64,000 bases of DNA from Pseudomonadota bacterium. Its GTDB lineage: Bacteria > Pseudomonadota > Alphaproteobacteria > Sphingomonadales > Sphingomonadaceae. Positions 42,359 to 50,057 of this stretch are shown here, in pieces. The position numbers were made by a program, and so were the translations under genes. A model generated the notes under the pieces. It was not told the origin of the DNA, searched no databases, and saw only the letters and a program-made list of their open reading frames with translations. Location: contig JAEXFD010000025.1 in the NCBI GenBank assembly GCA_023400405.1, positions 53,694 to 117,693 of the forward strand, read 5' to 3'. Position 1 is the stretch's first letter; each line of letters starts with the position of its first letter.

Positions 42359-42822
42359 CGCTCGACCAGGCTCCGCGTCGCTTCGAGCACTTCGGCAGCA
42401 TGCCCCGGCACGCGCACCTTGCGCCAGCTGCGGACCAGCCTGCCCTCGGCATCGAACAGGAAGGTCGATCGGTCCACGCCCATATAGCGTTTCCCGTAGA
42501 GCTGCTTTTCGACCCACACGCCGAACCGCTCCATCGCCACGCCTTCCGGATCGCTCGCGAGCGGCACGGTGAGGCCATATTTGGCGATGAATTTCTGGTG
42601 CTTGGCCGGCGGATCCTTGGAAACGCCGAGCAGTTCGGCCCCCAACGCCTTGAATTCAGGGAGCAACGCCGAAAAATCCTGAGCCTCGCGCGTGCAGCCG
42701 GCAGTATCGTCCTTGGGATAGAAATAGAGGACGAACGGCGCCCCTGCCTTGTCGGCGAGCGACAGCTTGCCGCCCTCGGCCAGGTCGAGCTCGATCGCCG
42801 GCAGCTTTTCGCCTTCCTTCAT
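42355..42822 (-). CDS. bcp: Thioredoxin-dependent peroxiredoxin (Bcp/PrxQ)
   Basis: A 155-residue peroxidase that reduces peroxides in the cytoplasm. The peroxidatic Cys43 lies in DDTAGCTREAQDF. The usual resolving Cys five residues later in many Bcp proteins is absent (Gln48 here), so it is a 1-Cys variant that would rely on an external thiol. FYPKDDT and a GVDRSTFLFD stretch complete the fold. It is followed by the coupled DUF455 gene and lies 12 bases downstream of glnE. Confidence 0.92.
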   Translation of the reverse strand: MKEGEKLPAIELDLAEGGKLSLADKAGAPFVLYFYPKDDTAGCTREAQDFSALLPEFKALGAELLGVSKDPPAKHQKFIAKYGLTVPLASDPEGVAMERFGVWVEKQLYGKRYMGVDRSTFLFDAEGRLVRSWRKVRVPGHAAEVLEATRSLVER

Positions 42823-42834
42823 CGTGCGCCTCCG

Positions 42835-45525
42835 TCAGTCGCGGGCGCTGACTGCCGCCCAGCATCGCCGCACCTCCTGCCGGGTCCGGTCGAGCTCCGC
42901 AACCACTGCGTTCCAATCGGCCAGCCCCAGCGCCTGCGCGATCAGTGCCTGGGCCGCATCGCCGGGCTCCTGCGCGTCCGGCGCGACCAGCCGCATCACG
43001 ACGAGCAGGCGCGAGAGGAAATCATGCGCCGCCCGCATTTCCGCCGGCAGCAGCCCCTGCCCGATCAGCACATCGATCGCGCGATCGAGCTGCGGCACGA
43101 AGCCGGCGCGGTGGACGAGTTGCGTGACGTGCACCGCGAATTCGAGATCGACCAGCCCGCCGTCGAGCAGCTTGGCGTCGAGCGGCCCCTGGGGCGGCTT
43201 GTGCGCCGCCATCTCGCTGCGCATCTTGACCGCATCGGCGACGATATCGCGCGCCGGCCGGGCGCCGCCCAGCACGGCCTCGATCACCGCCGCAACCCGC
43301 GCGCGGGCCTCGGCGGACCCGAATACCGGCCGCGCCCGCGTGAGCGCCATATGCTCCCAAGTCCAGGCATCGCCCTCCTGATAGCGGGCAAAGCCGTCGA
43401 GCGAGACGACCAGCGGCCCCTGCGCGCCGGAGGGGCGCAGCCGCGTATCGACATCGTAGAGCGGCCCGGCCGCGGTCGGCACCGAAAGCGCGGCGGTCAC
43501 CCGCTGGCCGAGCCGATTGTAATAGGTGACCGCGCCGAGCGGCTTGGCGCCGTCGCTCTCCGCGCCGTGGTCTCCGGTGAACAGATAGACGAGATCGAGG
43601 TCGGAGGCATGGGTGAGCGCCTGCCCGCCCATCCGCCCGAGCGCCAGGATCACCAGCTCGCTCTCGGGCACCCGGCCATGCAGCCGCGTGAACTCCTCGA
43701 CCGCGGCTGCCGCCAGCACTTCGATCGCCGCTTCCGCCACGCGGGCATAGCCGCGCGAGACTTCGAGCGGATCGCTCGCCCCCGCGACGATCTGTGCGCC
43801 GAGCGCGAACCGCTTCTCGTTGACGAAGCGGCGGACATGCTCGAGCTGCCATTGATAGTCCGCCCCGGGCTCCCAGCCGCGCATCTCCGCCATCAGCACG
43901 GGCACGTCGGCCACCGGGGCGAGCGCGCTCGCATCGATCAGCCCGTCGAGCAGCTCCGCCCGCCGGCCGAGCTGCTCGGCCAGGGTCGGCGCCAGCGCCA
44001 GGATCGCGCCGAGCAGCCGCGCCAGCGCCGGCTGCGCCTCGAGCAGGCGGAAGAAGTTGATCGCGCTGGGCAGCCGCGCCAGCATCGCATCGAAGCGCGT
44101 GATCGCATGGACCGGATCGGGCGCCGCGGCGAAGGCGCGGATCAGCGCAGGGAGCACCGCTTCCAGCGCCTCGCGCGCCGCTGGGGTGCGCAGCGCCGGA
44201 TAGGTCCCTGCCCGCCAGCCGCCGACGATCCGCGCCGCGCCCGGCGCCTGTTCGAACCCCGCTGCGGCGAGTGCCGACTGGAGCGGTTCGGCCTCGGCGG
44301 GCAGCCCCGACGCCGCCTCGTCGCCGGCCAGCGTATCATAGACCTGCCCGACGCGCGCGACATGGGGGGCGAGCAGCGCCATCAGCGCATCGCCATCTGC
44401 CAGCCCGTGCAGCCGCGCGACATTGTCGAGCGCGTCGCGCCCCTCGGGGAGCTGGTGGGTCTGGCGGTCGTCGACCATCTGCAGCCGGTGCTCGATCGTG
44501 CGCAGGCAGGCATAGGCATCGCCGAGCGCCGCCGCATCGTCGCCGTCGATCCGCCCCGCCGCCGCCAGCGCCGCGAGTGCGTCGCGCGTTGCCGGCACGC
44601 GCAGCGCCGGATCGCGCCCGCCATGGATGAGCTGGTGGATCTGGGCGAAGAACTCGACTTCGCGGATGCCGCCGCGCCCGCGCTTGAGGTCGTAGCCGGG
44701 ACCGAAGGCCTGGGACTGCGAATAATGGTCGCGGATGCGCCGGCTGATGTCGCGAATCTCGCGGATCGTGCCGAAATCGAGCGCGCGCCGCCACACGAAC
44801 GGGCGGATCGCATCGAGGAAATAATGGCCGAGCGCGAGATCGCCGGCACAGGCGCGCGCGCGGATGAAGGCGGCGCGCTCCCAAGGCAGCGCCTGCGATT
44901 CATAATAGGAGATCGCCGCCTCGACCGGCAGCGCGATCGGCGTCACTTCGGGGGAGGGCCGCAGGCGCAGATCGACACGCATCACATAGCCGTCGCCGTC
45001 GCGCGCCTGGAGCAGCTCGATCACTCGCCGGGCGATGCGCACGGCCGCTTCCTCCGGCGCCTCGCGCGGGCGACACGGCAGCACCGCGGGATCGAAGACC
45101 AGGATCGGATCGACATCGGACGAATAGTTGAGTTCGCGGCTCCCCTGCTTGCCCAGCGCGATCGCGGCGAACCCGCGGGGTTCGGCATCGGGCGTCCGCT
45201 CACGGATGGCCGCGCGAATCGCGCGGTCGATCGCCTCGTCGGCAAAATCGGAGAGCAGGCCGGTGACCCGCGTCAGGTCATAGACGCCCGCGAGATCGCC
45301 CAGCGCGACGAGGAGCGCGAGACGACGGCGCTCGATCCGAAGCGCGGTGCCGGCGGGCAAGTCTGCGTCCGTCGGGCGGGCCGCTGCGCGCGGATCGGCG
45401 AGCGCGCGCGGCAAATCCGCGGCGAGCTCCGGCTCGCGGCCGAGCAGCAGGGCGAGAAACGGGGCGTGCTCGCTGGCGCGGCGCACGGCCTGATCGACGG
45501 CCGCAGCCGCACATTGTTCCATCAT
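42835..45525 (-). CDS. glnE: Bifunctional glutamine synthetase adenylyltransferase/adenylyl-removing enzyme
   Basis: Controls glutamine synthetase by adding or removing AMP in response to PII. The 896-residue protein has two nucleotidyltransferase halves: the N-terminal adenylyl-removing domain with YSSDVDPILVFD (near residue 135) and the C-terminal adenylyltransferase domain with THASDLDLVYLFTG. GlnD_UR-like linkers follow each. Length is a little shorter than in E. coli but normal for alphaproteobacteria. The ATG at 45525 diverges from the NepR-like gene. The long antisense frame opposite is a GC shadow. Confidence 0.95.
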   Translation of the reverse strand: MMEQCAAAAVDQAVRRASEHAPFLALLLGREPELAADLPRALADPRAAARPTDADLPAGTALRIERRRLALLVALGDLAGVYDLTRVTGLLSDFADEAIDRAIRAAIRERTPDAEPRGFAAIALGKQGSRELNYSSDVDPILVFDPAVLPCRPREAPEEAAVRIARRVIELLQARDGDGYVMRVDLRLRPSPEVTPIALPVEAAISYYESQALPWERAAFIRARACAGDLALGHYFLDAIRPFVWRRALDFGTIREIRDISRRIRDHYSQSQAFGPGYDLKRGRGGIREVEFFAQIHQLIHGGRDPALRVPATRDALAALAAAGRIDGDDAAALGDAYACLRTIEHRLQMVDDRQTHQLPEGRDALDNVARLHGLADGDALMALLAPHVARVGQVYDTLAGDEAASGLPAEAEPLQSALAAAGFEQAPGAARIVGGWRAGTYPALRTPAAREALEAVLPALIRAFAAAPDPVHAITRFDAMLARLPSAINFFRLLEAQPALARLLGAILALAPTLAEQLGRRAELLDGLIDASALAPVADVPVLMAEMRGWEPGADYQWQLEHVRRFVNEKRFALGAQIVAGASDPLEVSRGYARVAEAAIEVLAAAAVEEFTRLHGRVPESELVILALGRMGGQALTHASDLDLVYLFTGDHGAESDGAKPLGAVTYYNRLGQRVTAALSVPTAAGPLYDVDTRLRPSGAQGPLVVSLDGFARYQEGDAWTWEHMALTRARPVFGSAEARARVAAVIEAVLGGARPARDIVADAVKMRSEMAAHKPPQGPLDAKLLDGGLVDLEFAVHVTQLVHRAGFVPQLDRAIDVLIGQGLLPAEMRAAHDFLSRLLVVMRLVAPDAQEPGDAAQALIAQALGLADWNAVVAELDRTRQEVRRCWAAVSARD

Positions 45526-45598
45526 CGAATCGGCTTCCTGCGAAACGACTTTCTCAGCAAGTCAAGCAACAAATGTGAAAATCGAGAGTTTTTTACGC

Positions 45599-45784
45599 AT
45601 GGTAGGTTCGAACTCTCGGACGCCCGACGAGGCATCTTCTCCCGGATACCGGGTCGAAGCGCCGCGCGCCAGCGATGCGATCGGGACCGCGCTGCGCGAT
45701 GCCTATCAGCGCGAACTCGGGCTGCCTGACGACATGGCTTCGATGCTCCGGCAGCTCAGCCGAGAGACTCCGCGCTTCAATTAA
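45599..45784 (+). CDS. NepR-like anti-sigma factor paralogue
   Basis: A small protein of 61 residues whose C-terminal half, DAIGTALRDAYQRELGLPDD, closely parallels the clear NepR at 47874-48038, which has NVGVALRQAYDDAVNEAVPN. Both then continue into a helix, MASMLRQLS here and LLDLLKKLD there. NepR proteins bind EcfG and are released by phosphorylated PhyR. This paralogue is convergent with ecfG (59-base gap) and divergent from glnE, so it may tune the same switch. An alternative GTG start at 45575 adds eight residues. No Shine-Dalgarno sequence is obvious. The alignment is by eye. Confidence 0.65.
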   Translation: MVGSNSRTPDEASSPGYRVEAPRASDAIGTALRDAYQRELGLPDDMASMLRQLSRETPRFN

Positions 45785-45842
45785 AAGGGTGCGAAGTAAA
45801 AGGGTGCGGTCGGGCGAAGCGCCGACGAAGTCCGCCAAGCCC

Positions 45843-46484
45843 TCAGCGTTCGCGGCTGAGATCGTCCACTTCGCCCATGATCGTATCGAGCGCGCTCTTC
45901 CCGTCGCGGCCGATCGTGCTTTCGCGACGCGACGGCAACTGGCCCTGGGTGAGCAGCGCCTCGAGCGCGACGCGCCCGCGCGCGACGCGGCTCTTGATCG
46001 TCCCGACGGCGACGTTGCAGATCTCGGCCGCTTCCTCATAGGCGAAGCCGCCCGCGCCCACCAGGATCAGCGCCTCGCGCTGCGGCTGGGGCAAGTGGAG
46101 CAGCGCGCGCTGCATGTCCGAAAGCTCGATATGGCGGTCCTGGCTCGCCGGGGCGGCGAGCAGCCGATCGGCGACCAGATCGTCCCATTCGCCCTTGAAG
46201 CGGGCGCGGCGCATCTGGCTGAGATACAGGTTGCGCAGGATGATGAAGGTCCATGCGCGCATGTTCGTGCCCGCCTGGAAGCGCTTCCGGGCGGCCCACG
46301 CCTTCAGCAGCGTCTCTTGCACCAAGTCGTCGGCCAGATCGCGGCTGCCCGACAGCGACCGGCCGAACGCGCGCAGATGCGGGATCACCGTGGCGAGCTG
46401 CTTCTTGAACTCCGGATCGGACAGCGAGACATGCTCCTGCGGCGCCTCGCTTGCCTGATCCTCATGCTGTTCGGTCTGACTCAT
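45843..46484 (-). CDS. ecfG: General stress sigma factor EcfG
   Basis: Alternative sigma factor of the EcfG group that directs RNA polymerase to GGAAC-N16/17-CGTT promoters. The 213-residue protein has sigma region 2 (AFGRSLSGSRDLADDLVQET... with NMRAWTFIILRNLYLSQMRR) and region 4 (LPQPQREALILVGAGGFAYE, then AEICNVAVGTIKSRVARGR). The intervening linker is short, as in EcfG. The start MSQTEQHED at 46484 has GGGAACGA upstream. It is the last gene of the phyR unit and is held inactive by NepR until PhyR is phosphorylated. Confidence 0.92.
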   Translation of the reverse strand: MSQTEQHEDQASEAPQEHVSLSDPEFKKQLATVIPHLRAFGRSLSGSRDLADDLVQETLLKAWAARKRFQAGTNMRAWTFIILRNLYLSQMRRARFKGEWDDLVADRLLAAPASQDRHIELSDMQRALLHLPQPQREALILVGAGGFAYEEAAEICNVAVGTIKSRVARGRVALEALLTQGQLPSRRESTIGRDGKSALDTIMGEVDDLSRER

Positions 46485-46587
46485 TCGTTCCCGCTTGCTC
46501 GCGGCCGCGAAGACACGACCCGCGTCTGAGATAGGCGCGCTATCCGTTAATGCCAGCATATATTCGCCCCGCCTCCCCGGAATCGGA

Positions 46588-46725
46588 TCAGAGATACACG
46601 ATTACGGCAAAGGCGATGATGACCAGCACTAGTCCGATTCCAAGGACATAGCGGGTCATGTGGGGCGTGGCGCCGGCGCGGGCGCGTTCGGAGTCGAGAT
46701 GAATCGATTCGTCTTGGTCAGCCAT
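46588..46725 (-). CDS. Small single-pass membrane protein in the phyR-ecfG unit
   Basis: A 45-residue protein beginning MADQDESIHLDSERARAG and ending in one hydrophobic segment (YVLGIGLVLVIIAFAVIVYL, residues about 26-45). The N-terminal half is acidic and probably cytoplasmic. GAGG lies five bases before the ATG. It is placed between phyR and ecfG on the same strand (gaps 68 and 103 bases), so it is co-transcribed with the stress regulators. I do not recognise the family. A role in linking the stress switch to the membrane is only a guess. Confidence 0.6.
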   Translation of the reverse strand: MADQDESIHLDSERARAGATPHMTRYVLGIGLVLVIIAFAVIVYL

Positions 46726-46793
46726 ATGGCCTCAACCCTCCAGAACCGTTTTGGGTCCGTTCCGTGTGGAACCCGCGCCGATTTTCCAGCCCG

Positions 46794-47591
46794 TCAGGCG
46801 GGTACGGTCGCCTGATCGAAGAACAGCGCCTGGCTGATCGTGGTCTTCACCGTCTCGCGCTGGAACGGCTTGGTGATCAGGAACGTCGGCTCGGGTCGCT
46901 CGCCGGTGAGCAGTCGCTCCGGGAAGGCGGTGATGAAGATCACCGGCACCGAGAATTCGGCCAGGATGTCCTTCACTGCGTCGATTCCCGAGCTGTCGTC
47001 GGCAAGCTGGATGTCGGCGAGCACCAGGCCGGGGCGATCCTCCATGGCCAGCGCCACCGCTTCGTCGCGCGTGACGGCGACGCCGGTCACTTCGTGGCCG
47101 AGGTCGCGGACGATCTGCTCGAGGTCCATCGCGATCAGGGGCTCGTCCTCGATGATCATCACCCGGGTGCGGGTCTGGCGCTCGATCTCGGCGACCGCCT
47201 CGGCGACCAGCGCCTGGACCTGGCCGGCATCCTCTTCGATCAGATAACCAGCGTCTTCGATGCTGAACCCCTCGACGGTGGTCAGCAGCAGCGCCTGGCG
47301 CGACAGCGGAGTCAGGCGATCCAGCCGCTTGCGGGCGATCGCTTCGTTCTCGTTGCTCGGCTCGGCGGGGATATCGTCTTCCTCCAGATGGGTGGACTGC
47401 CAGATCGCCTGGAAAGTCCGGTAAAGGCCCAGCCGGGGATCGACGTCCCGGGGAAACTGGTCGGGCGCGGCGACGATCGCCTCGAGCGCCGCACGCACAT
47501 AACGGTCACCATCGGCCTGGCTTCCCGTCAGCGCACGCGCGTAGCGGCGGAGCAGCGGAAGGTGCGGCGCGAGTTGCTGTCCAAGCGACAT
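46794..47591 (-). CDS. phyR: Response regulator PhyR (anti-anti-sigma factor)
   Basis: When phosphorylated, PhyR sequesters NepR and frees EcfG. The 265-residue protein has an N-terminal EcfG-like domain (residues 1-135, with LTPLSRQALLLTTVEGFSIE resembling sigma region 4) that mimics the sigma factor, and a C-terminal receiver domain. In the receiver, acidic Glu148 and Asp149 precede phosphoacceptor Asp193 in LADIQL, with Thr221 and Lys241 completing the active site. All are intact. It heads the minus-strand unit phyR, small membrane protein, ecfG, and diverges from nepR. Confidence 0.95.
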   Translation of the reverse strand: MSLGQQLAPHLPLLRRYARALTGSQADGDRYVRAALEAIVAAPDQFPRDVDPRLGLYRTFQAIWQSTHLEEDDIPAEPSNENEAIARKRLDRLTPLSRQALLLTTVEGFSIEDAGYLIEEDAGQVQALVAEAVAEIERQTRTRVMIIEDEPLIAMDLEQIVRDLGHEVTGVAVTRDEAVALAMEDRPGLVLADIQLADDSSGIDAVKDILAEFSVPVIFITAFPERLLTGERPEPTFLITKPFQRETVKTTISQALFFDQATVPA

Positions 47592-47705
47592 GGTAGACTT
47601 ATTCTCCTACGAGTGCGGAATGACAGTTTCGCTGCCGTTCCGATCCTTTGCAATCAACAATTTGCTCTACCCGAAGGAGCCCCTCCCCGGATCTTGCATC
47701 GCCTG

Positions 47706-47730
47706 TGGAACAAACGAGCGGCTATTTGGT
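47706..47730 (+). promoter_or_regulatory. EcfG-type promoter upstream of nepR
   Basis: GGAAC at 47706-47710, 16 bases, then GGTT at 47727-47730. The -35 element is perfect and the -10 differs from CGTT at one base. It lies 143 bases upstream of the nepR start. It would make nepR and the phyP-like gene targets of the sigma factor they restrain, a negative-feedback arrangement known for this pathway. Confidence 0.6.
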
Positions 47731-47873
47731 TTCATGGCCGATGTTGCGTAGTGTTGCCGCACGCCAGCTGGCCCGAACCGGCCAGCGGCGTACGTTCGTA
47801 TCCGGAGGTTGCATCCGGAAATGGTCGCTTATAGTCCAAGCCCCGGGCCTACCGGGCGCTCAGGGGGGAATTG

Positions 47874-48038
47874 GTGCGTTCTGCGGATGACAAGATGAAG
47901 AAGCCGCCCAAGGCCAGTGGCAAGGACAATGGGCGTCCCGGCCGCAATGTCGGCGTGGCGCTGCGCCAGGCCTATGACGACGCCGTCAACGAAGCCGTGC
48001 CCAACGATCTCCTCGACCTGCTGAAGAAGCTGGATTAG
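47874..48038 (+). CDS. nepR: Anti-sigma factor NepR
   Basis: Binds and inhibits EcfG, and is captured by phosphorylated PhyR. A 54-residue protein with a lysine-rich head and the NepR core GVALRQAYDDAVNEAVPNDL near the C-terminus, ending in two short helices (LLDLLKKLD). GTG at 47874 is preferred, since GGGGGGAA lies five bases before it; ATG at 47895 would give 47 residues. It is 10 bases upstream of the phyP-like gene and preceded by a candidate EcfG promoter, in the classic phyR/nepR divergent arrangement. It was missed by simple ORF calling because of its size. Confidence 0.92.
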   Translation: MRSADDKMKKPPKASGKDNGRPGRNVGVALRQAYDDAVNEAVPNDLLDLLKKLD

Positions 48039-48048
48039 CCTCGTATCG

Positions 48049-49623
48049 ATGGATAGCGTCGATCCCGAACCACGCGCCGCCCGCGGGCCGGTCGCGACGC
48101 TGGGCCGCATGCCCACGGGCGCCAAGGTCTTCCTCTATCTCATCGCCGTCCTGTTGCCGCTGGCGCTGATCGCGCTGCTCACCACCCTGCAAAGCGCCCG
48201 CAACAGCGACGAGGAAGCACGCGCACGCCTTCAGGCGGCCGCCGAAGACAGTTCCAACGTGCTGCGCGACGTCCTGGCCAATCATGTCGGCCAACTCGAC
48301 GACAGCCTCACCACGCTGGAGCAGGACCCGCGCGACGCGCCGGCCTGCACCCGCCTCGCCGGAACCTTTGCCGCAGTCGCGAGCGCGCGCTTCTCGATCA
48401 CCGACCGGGCCGGCCATGTGCTGTGCGGCCAGAGCCTTTCGGTGAGCGGCGCCAATGTGCTGCAGGCCGGCGAAGTGCGCGCCGCGCTCGCCAAGGATGG
48501 AATGACCCTGCGGATCGGCGGCCGGCGCGGCGGCACCGCCATGGCCTTTTATCCGGTCGCCGCGCTTGCCGCCATCGCCCAGCCGAGCGGCTTCGTCCCC
48601 GAATATGGCGCGGCGCTGGTGCGCGGCAACGAACGGCTGGTGTTGCGGAGCCTGGGCCGGTCCGGACCGCTCGACCGGCGCGAACGCGCGCCGACCAGCC
48701 TCAAGCTCGACGGGCTGAGCCTCGAAATGGAGATGCTCACCACGCCGATCACGTCGCCGTTGGTGGTCAACACGGTGGTGCTGGTGCTGATGTGGCTCGC
48801 GGCCGCGGGGATCAGCTGGTTCGTCGTCGATATCCTGCTGATCCGCCCGCTGCGCCGGCTGCGGACCAGCGTCGGCGCCTACAAGCCGGGCGAAGTGATC
48901 GACCTCGCGCGCTATGGCGCGATGCCGGCGACCGAGATCCGCGAGCTTGGCGAGACCTTCCAGGAGATGAGCCGTACCGTCCAGGCGCACGAGGCCGACC
49001 TCGCCGAGGGGCTGGTGCGCCAGACCAAGCTCACCCGCGAAGTTCATCACCGGGTGAAGAACAACCTCCAGGTGATTGCGAGCCTGATCAATTTCCACGC
49101 ACGCAGCGCCAAGAGCGCCGAGGCCAGCGAGGCCTATGCCTCGATCCAGCGCCGCGTCGATGCGCTCGCCGTGGTCCACCGGCACCATTATGCCGAACTC
49201 GAGGAGAATCGCGGGCTCGAACTGCGCTCGGTGATCGGCGAGCTCGCCGCCAATATCCGCGCGACCGCGCCCGAAGAGGCCCGCGGCCTGGGCATCACGC
49301 TCGACATCTCGCCGCTGCTGGTCAACCAGGACGTCGCGATCGCGATCGCCTTCCTGATCACCGAGATCGTCGAACTGGCGATGAGCTGCAATCCGGCCGC
49401 ACAGATCCGCATCTCGATCAAGCCGATTGACGAGGATCCCCATCGCGCGATCCTGCGCGTGGTATCGCCCGCGCTGGTCGAGAACCCGACGATGGAAGCT
49501 CTGGTGGCGACTCGCTACGGCCGCATCATCGGCGGGCTCGCCCGGCAATTGCGGACTTCGCTCCACCACGATCCGCTCACCGGCGCCTATGAGGCGTCGA
49601 TCGCGATCACCGGGCGTCCCTGA
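48049..49623 (+). CDS. HisKA_2 sensor histidine kinase-like protein (PhyP/PhyK type)
   Basis: A 524-residue inner-membrane sensor adjacent to nepR. Membrane segments lie near residues 27-48 and 240-266, with an extracytoplasmic sensor domain between. A HAMP-like linker is followed by the HisKA_2 motif EVHHRVKNNLQV (331-342), with His334 the likely phosphoacceptor. The ATP-binding domain is degenerate: the usual N-box asparagine is replaced (EIVELAM) and no D-x-G box is visible. That fits PhyP of Sphingomonas, a negative regulator that dephosphorylates PhyR, better than a kinase. This is inferred from sequence. Confidence 0.85.
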   Translation: MDSVDPEPRAARGPVATLGRMPTGAKVFLYLIAVLLPLALIALLTTLQSARNSDEEARARLQAAAEDSSNVLRDVLANHVGQLDDSLTTLEQDPRDAPACTRLAGTFAAVASARFSITDRAGHVLCGQSLSVSGANVLQAGEVRAALAKDGMTLRIGGRRGGTAMAFYPVAALAAIAQPSGFVPEYGAALVRGNERLVLRSLGRSGPLDRRERAPTSLKLDGLSLEMEMLTTPITSPLVVNTVVLVLMWLAAAGISWFVVDILLIRPLRRLRTSVGAYKPGEVIDLARYGAMPATEIRELGETFQEMSRTVQAHEADLAEGLVRQTKLTREVHHRVKNNLQVIASLINFHARSAKSAEASEAYASIQRRVDALAVVHRHHYAELEENRGLELRSVIGELAANIRATAPEEARGLGITLDISPLLVNQDVAIAIAFLITEIVELAMSCNPAAQIRISIKPIDEDPHRAILRVVSPALVENPTMEALVATRYGRIIGGLARQLRTSLHHDPLTGAYEASIAITGRP

Positions 49624-49667
49624 ACCCACCCCGGGCGAAATTTTTTCCAAAAAAATCGCGACGCCCC

Positions 49668-49692
49668 GGAACCCCGATCCGCGAAGCACGTT
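49668..49692 (+). promoter_or_regulatory. EcfG-type promoter of the candidate sRNA
   Basis: GGAAC at 49668-49672, exactly 16 bases, then CGTT at 49689-49692. This is a match to the full EcfG consensus, the best in the window. Its predicted start site is about 49700, directly at the foot of the C-loop hairpin. It lies 45 bases after the phyP-like gene. Confidence 0.8.
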
Positions 49693-49699
49693 TTGTACT

Positions 49700-49803
49700 T
49701 CGGATAGTGACCTTTTGCCCCCCCGCTCTCGCTATCCAAGACATGGGCCCGGAAGCGTCAACCCTCCCCCCCCCCCGGTGACGCTTCCGGGCCTAAAACT
49801 TTT
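49700..49803 (+). ncRNA. Candidate general stress small RNA (GsrN-like)
   Basis: A gap of 290 bases between the phyP-like and entericidin genes holds a complete small-RNA layout. From the EcfG promoter the transcript would start at about 49700. Hairpin 1 (49702-49710 with 49729-49737, nine pairs, one G-T) displays an 18-base loop with seven consecutive cytosines. Hairpin 2 (49746-49760 with 49779-49793, fifteen perfect pairs, C-rich 18-base loop) is followed by TAAAACTTTT, a probable terminator. Length about 104 bases, with no start codon or reading frame. Caulobacter GsrN is also EcfG/SigT-controlled and uses a C-rich loop to bind mRNA leaders. Homology is proposed from architecture, not alignment. 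Confidence 0.65.
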
Positions 49804-49843
49804 CCGGGGCACCTCTCCTAAATCGACCCTTCAGGCCGCGTGC

Positions 49844-49869
49844 GGAACGATTTCGCGCGGCGAGGCATT
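49844..49869 (+). promoter_or_regulatory. EcfG-type promoter of the entericidin-like gene
   Basis: GGAAC at 49844-49848, 17 bases, then CATT at 49866-49869. The -35 element is perfect and the -10 has one mismatch to CGTT. It lies 45 bases upstream of the entericidin-like start, inside a locus full of EcfG regulators. Confidence 0.5.
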
Positions 49870-49913
49870 GTCTCCCCGGTTCCTCAAAGGGACTCCGATA
49901 GTGGAGAATGACG

Positions 49914-50048
49914 ATGCGTAAGCTCATCGCCTGTGCCGCGCTTGCCGGCGCGATGCTCGTGGCAGCCTGCAACACCGTGGAAGGCGTCGGCAAGGACGTT
50001 TCCTCGGCTGGCGACACCGTCGCCAACGCCGCCGACAAGAGCAAGTAA
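49914..50048 (+). CDS. Entericidin A/B-like small lipoprotein
   Basis: A 44-residue lipoprotein precursor. The signal peptide ends in the lipobox LVAAC (Cys19), and the mature part, NTVEGVGKDVSSAGDTVAN, is the entericidin repeat-like motif. In E. coli entericidin B is stationary-phase induced; in alphaproteobacteria such genes are frequent EcfG targets. GGAG is seven bases before the ATG; an ATG two codons earlier is possible but badly spaced. A candidate EcfG promoter precedes it and a strong terminator follows. Confidence 0.88.
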   Translation: MRKLIACAALAGAMLVAACNTVEGVGKDVSSAGDTVANAADKSK

Positions 50049-50057
50049 GCCCCGAAG

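Noticed and set aside
42400..45729. 1109-codon open frame opposite glnE
   Set aside because: It is antisense to the well-conserved glnE gene, and its translation is low-complexity Arg/Gly/His-rich sequence typical of a GC-rich shadow frame.
47637..47641. GGAAC on the minus strand upstream of phyR
   Set aside because: No CGTT-like -10 at 16-17 bases; it is not a convincing EcfG promoter.
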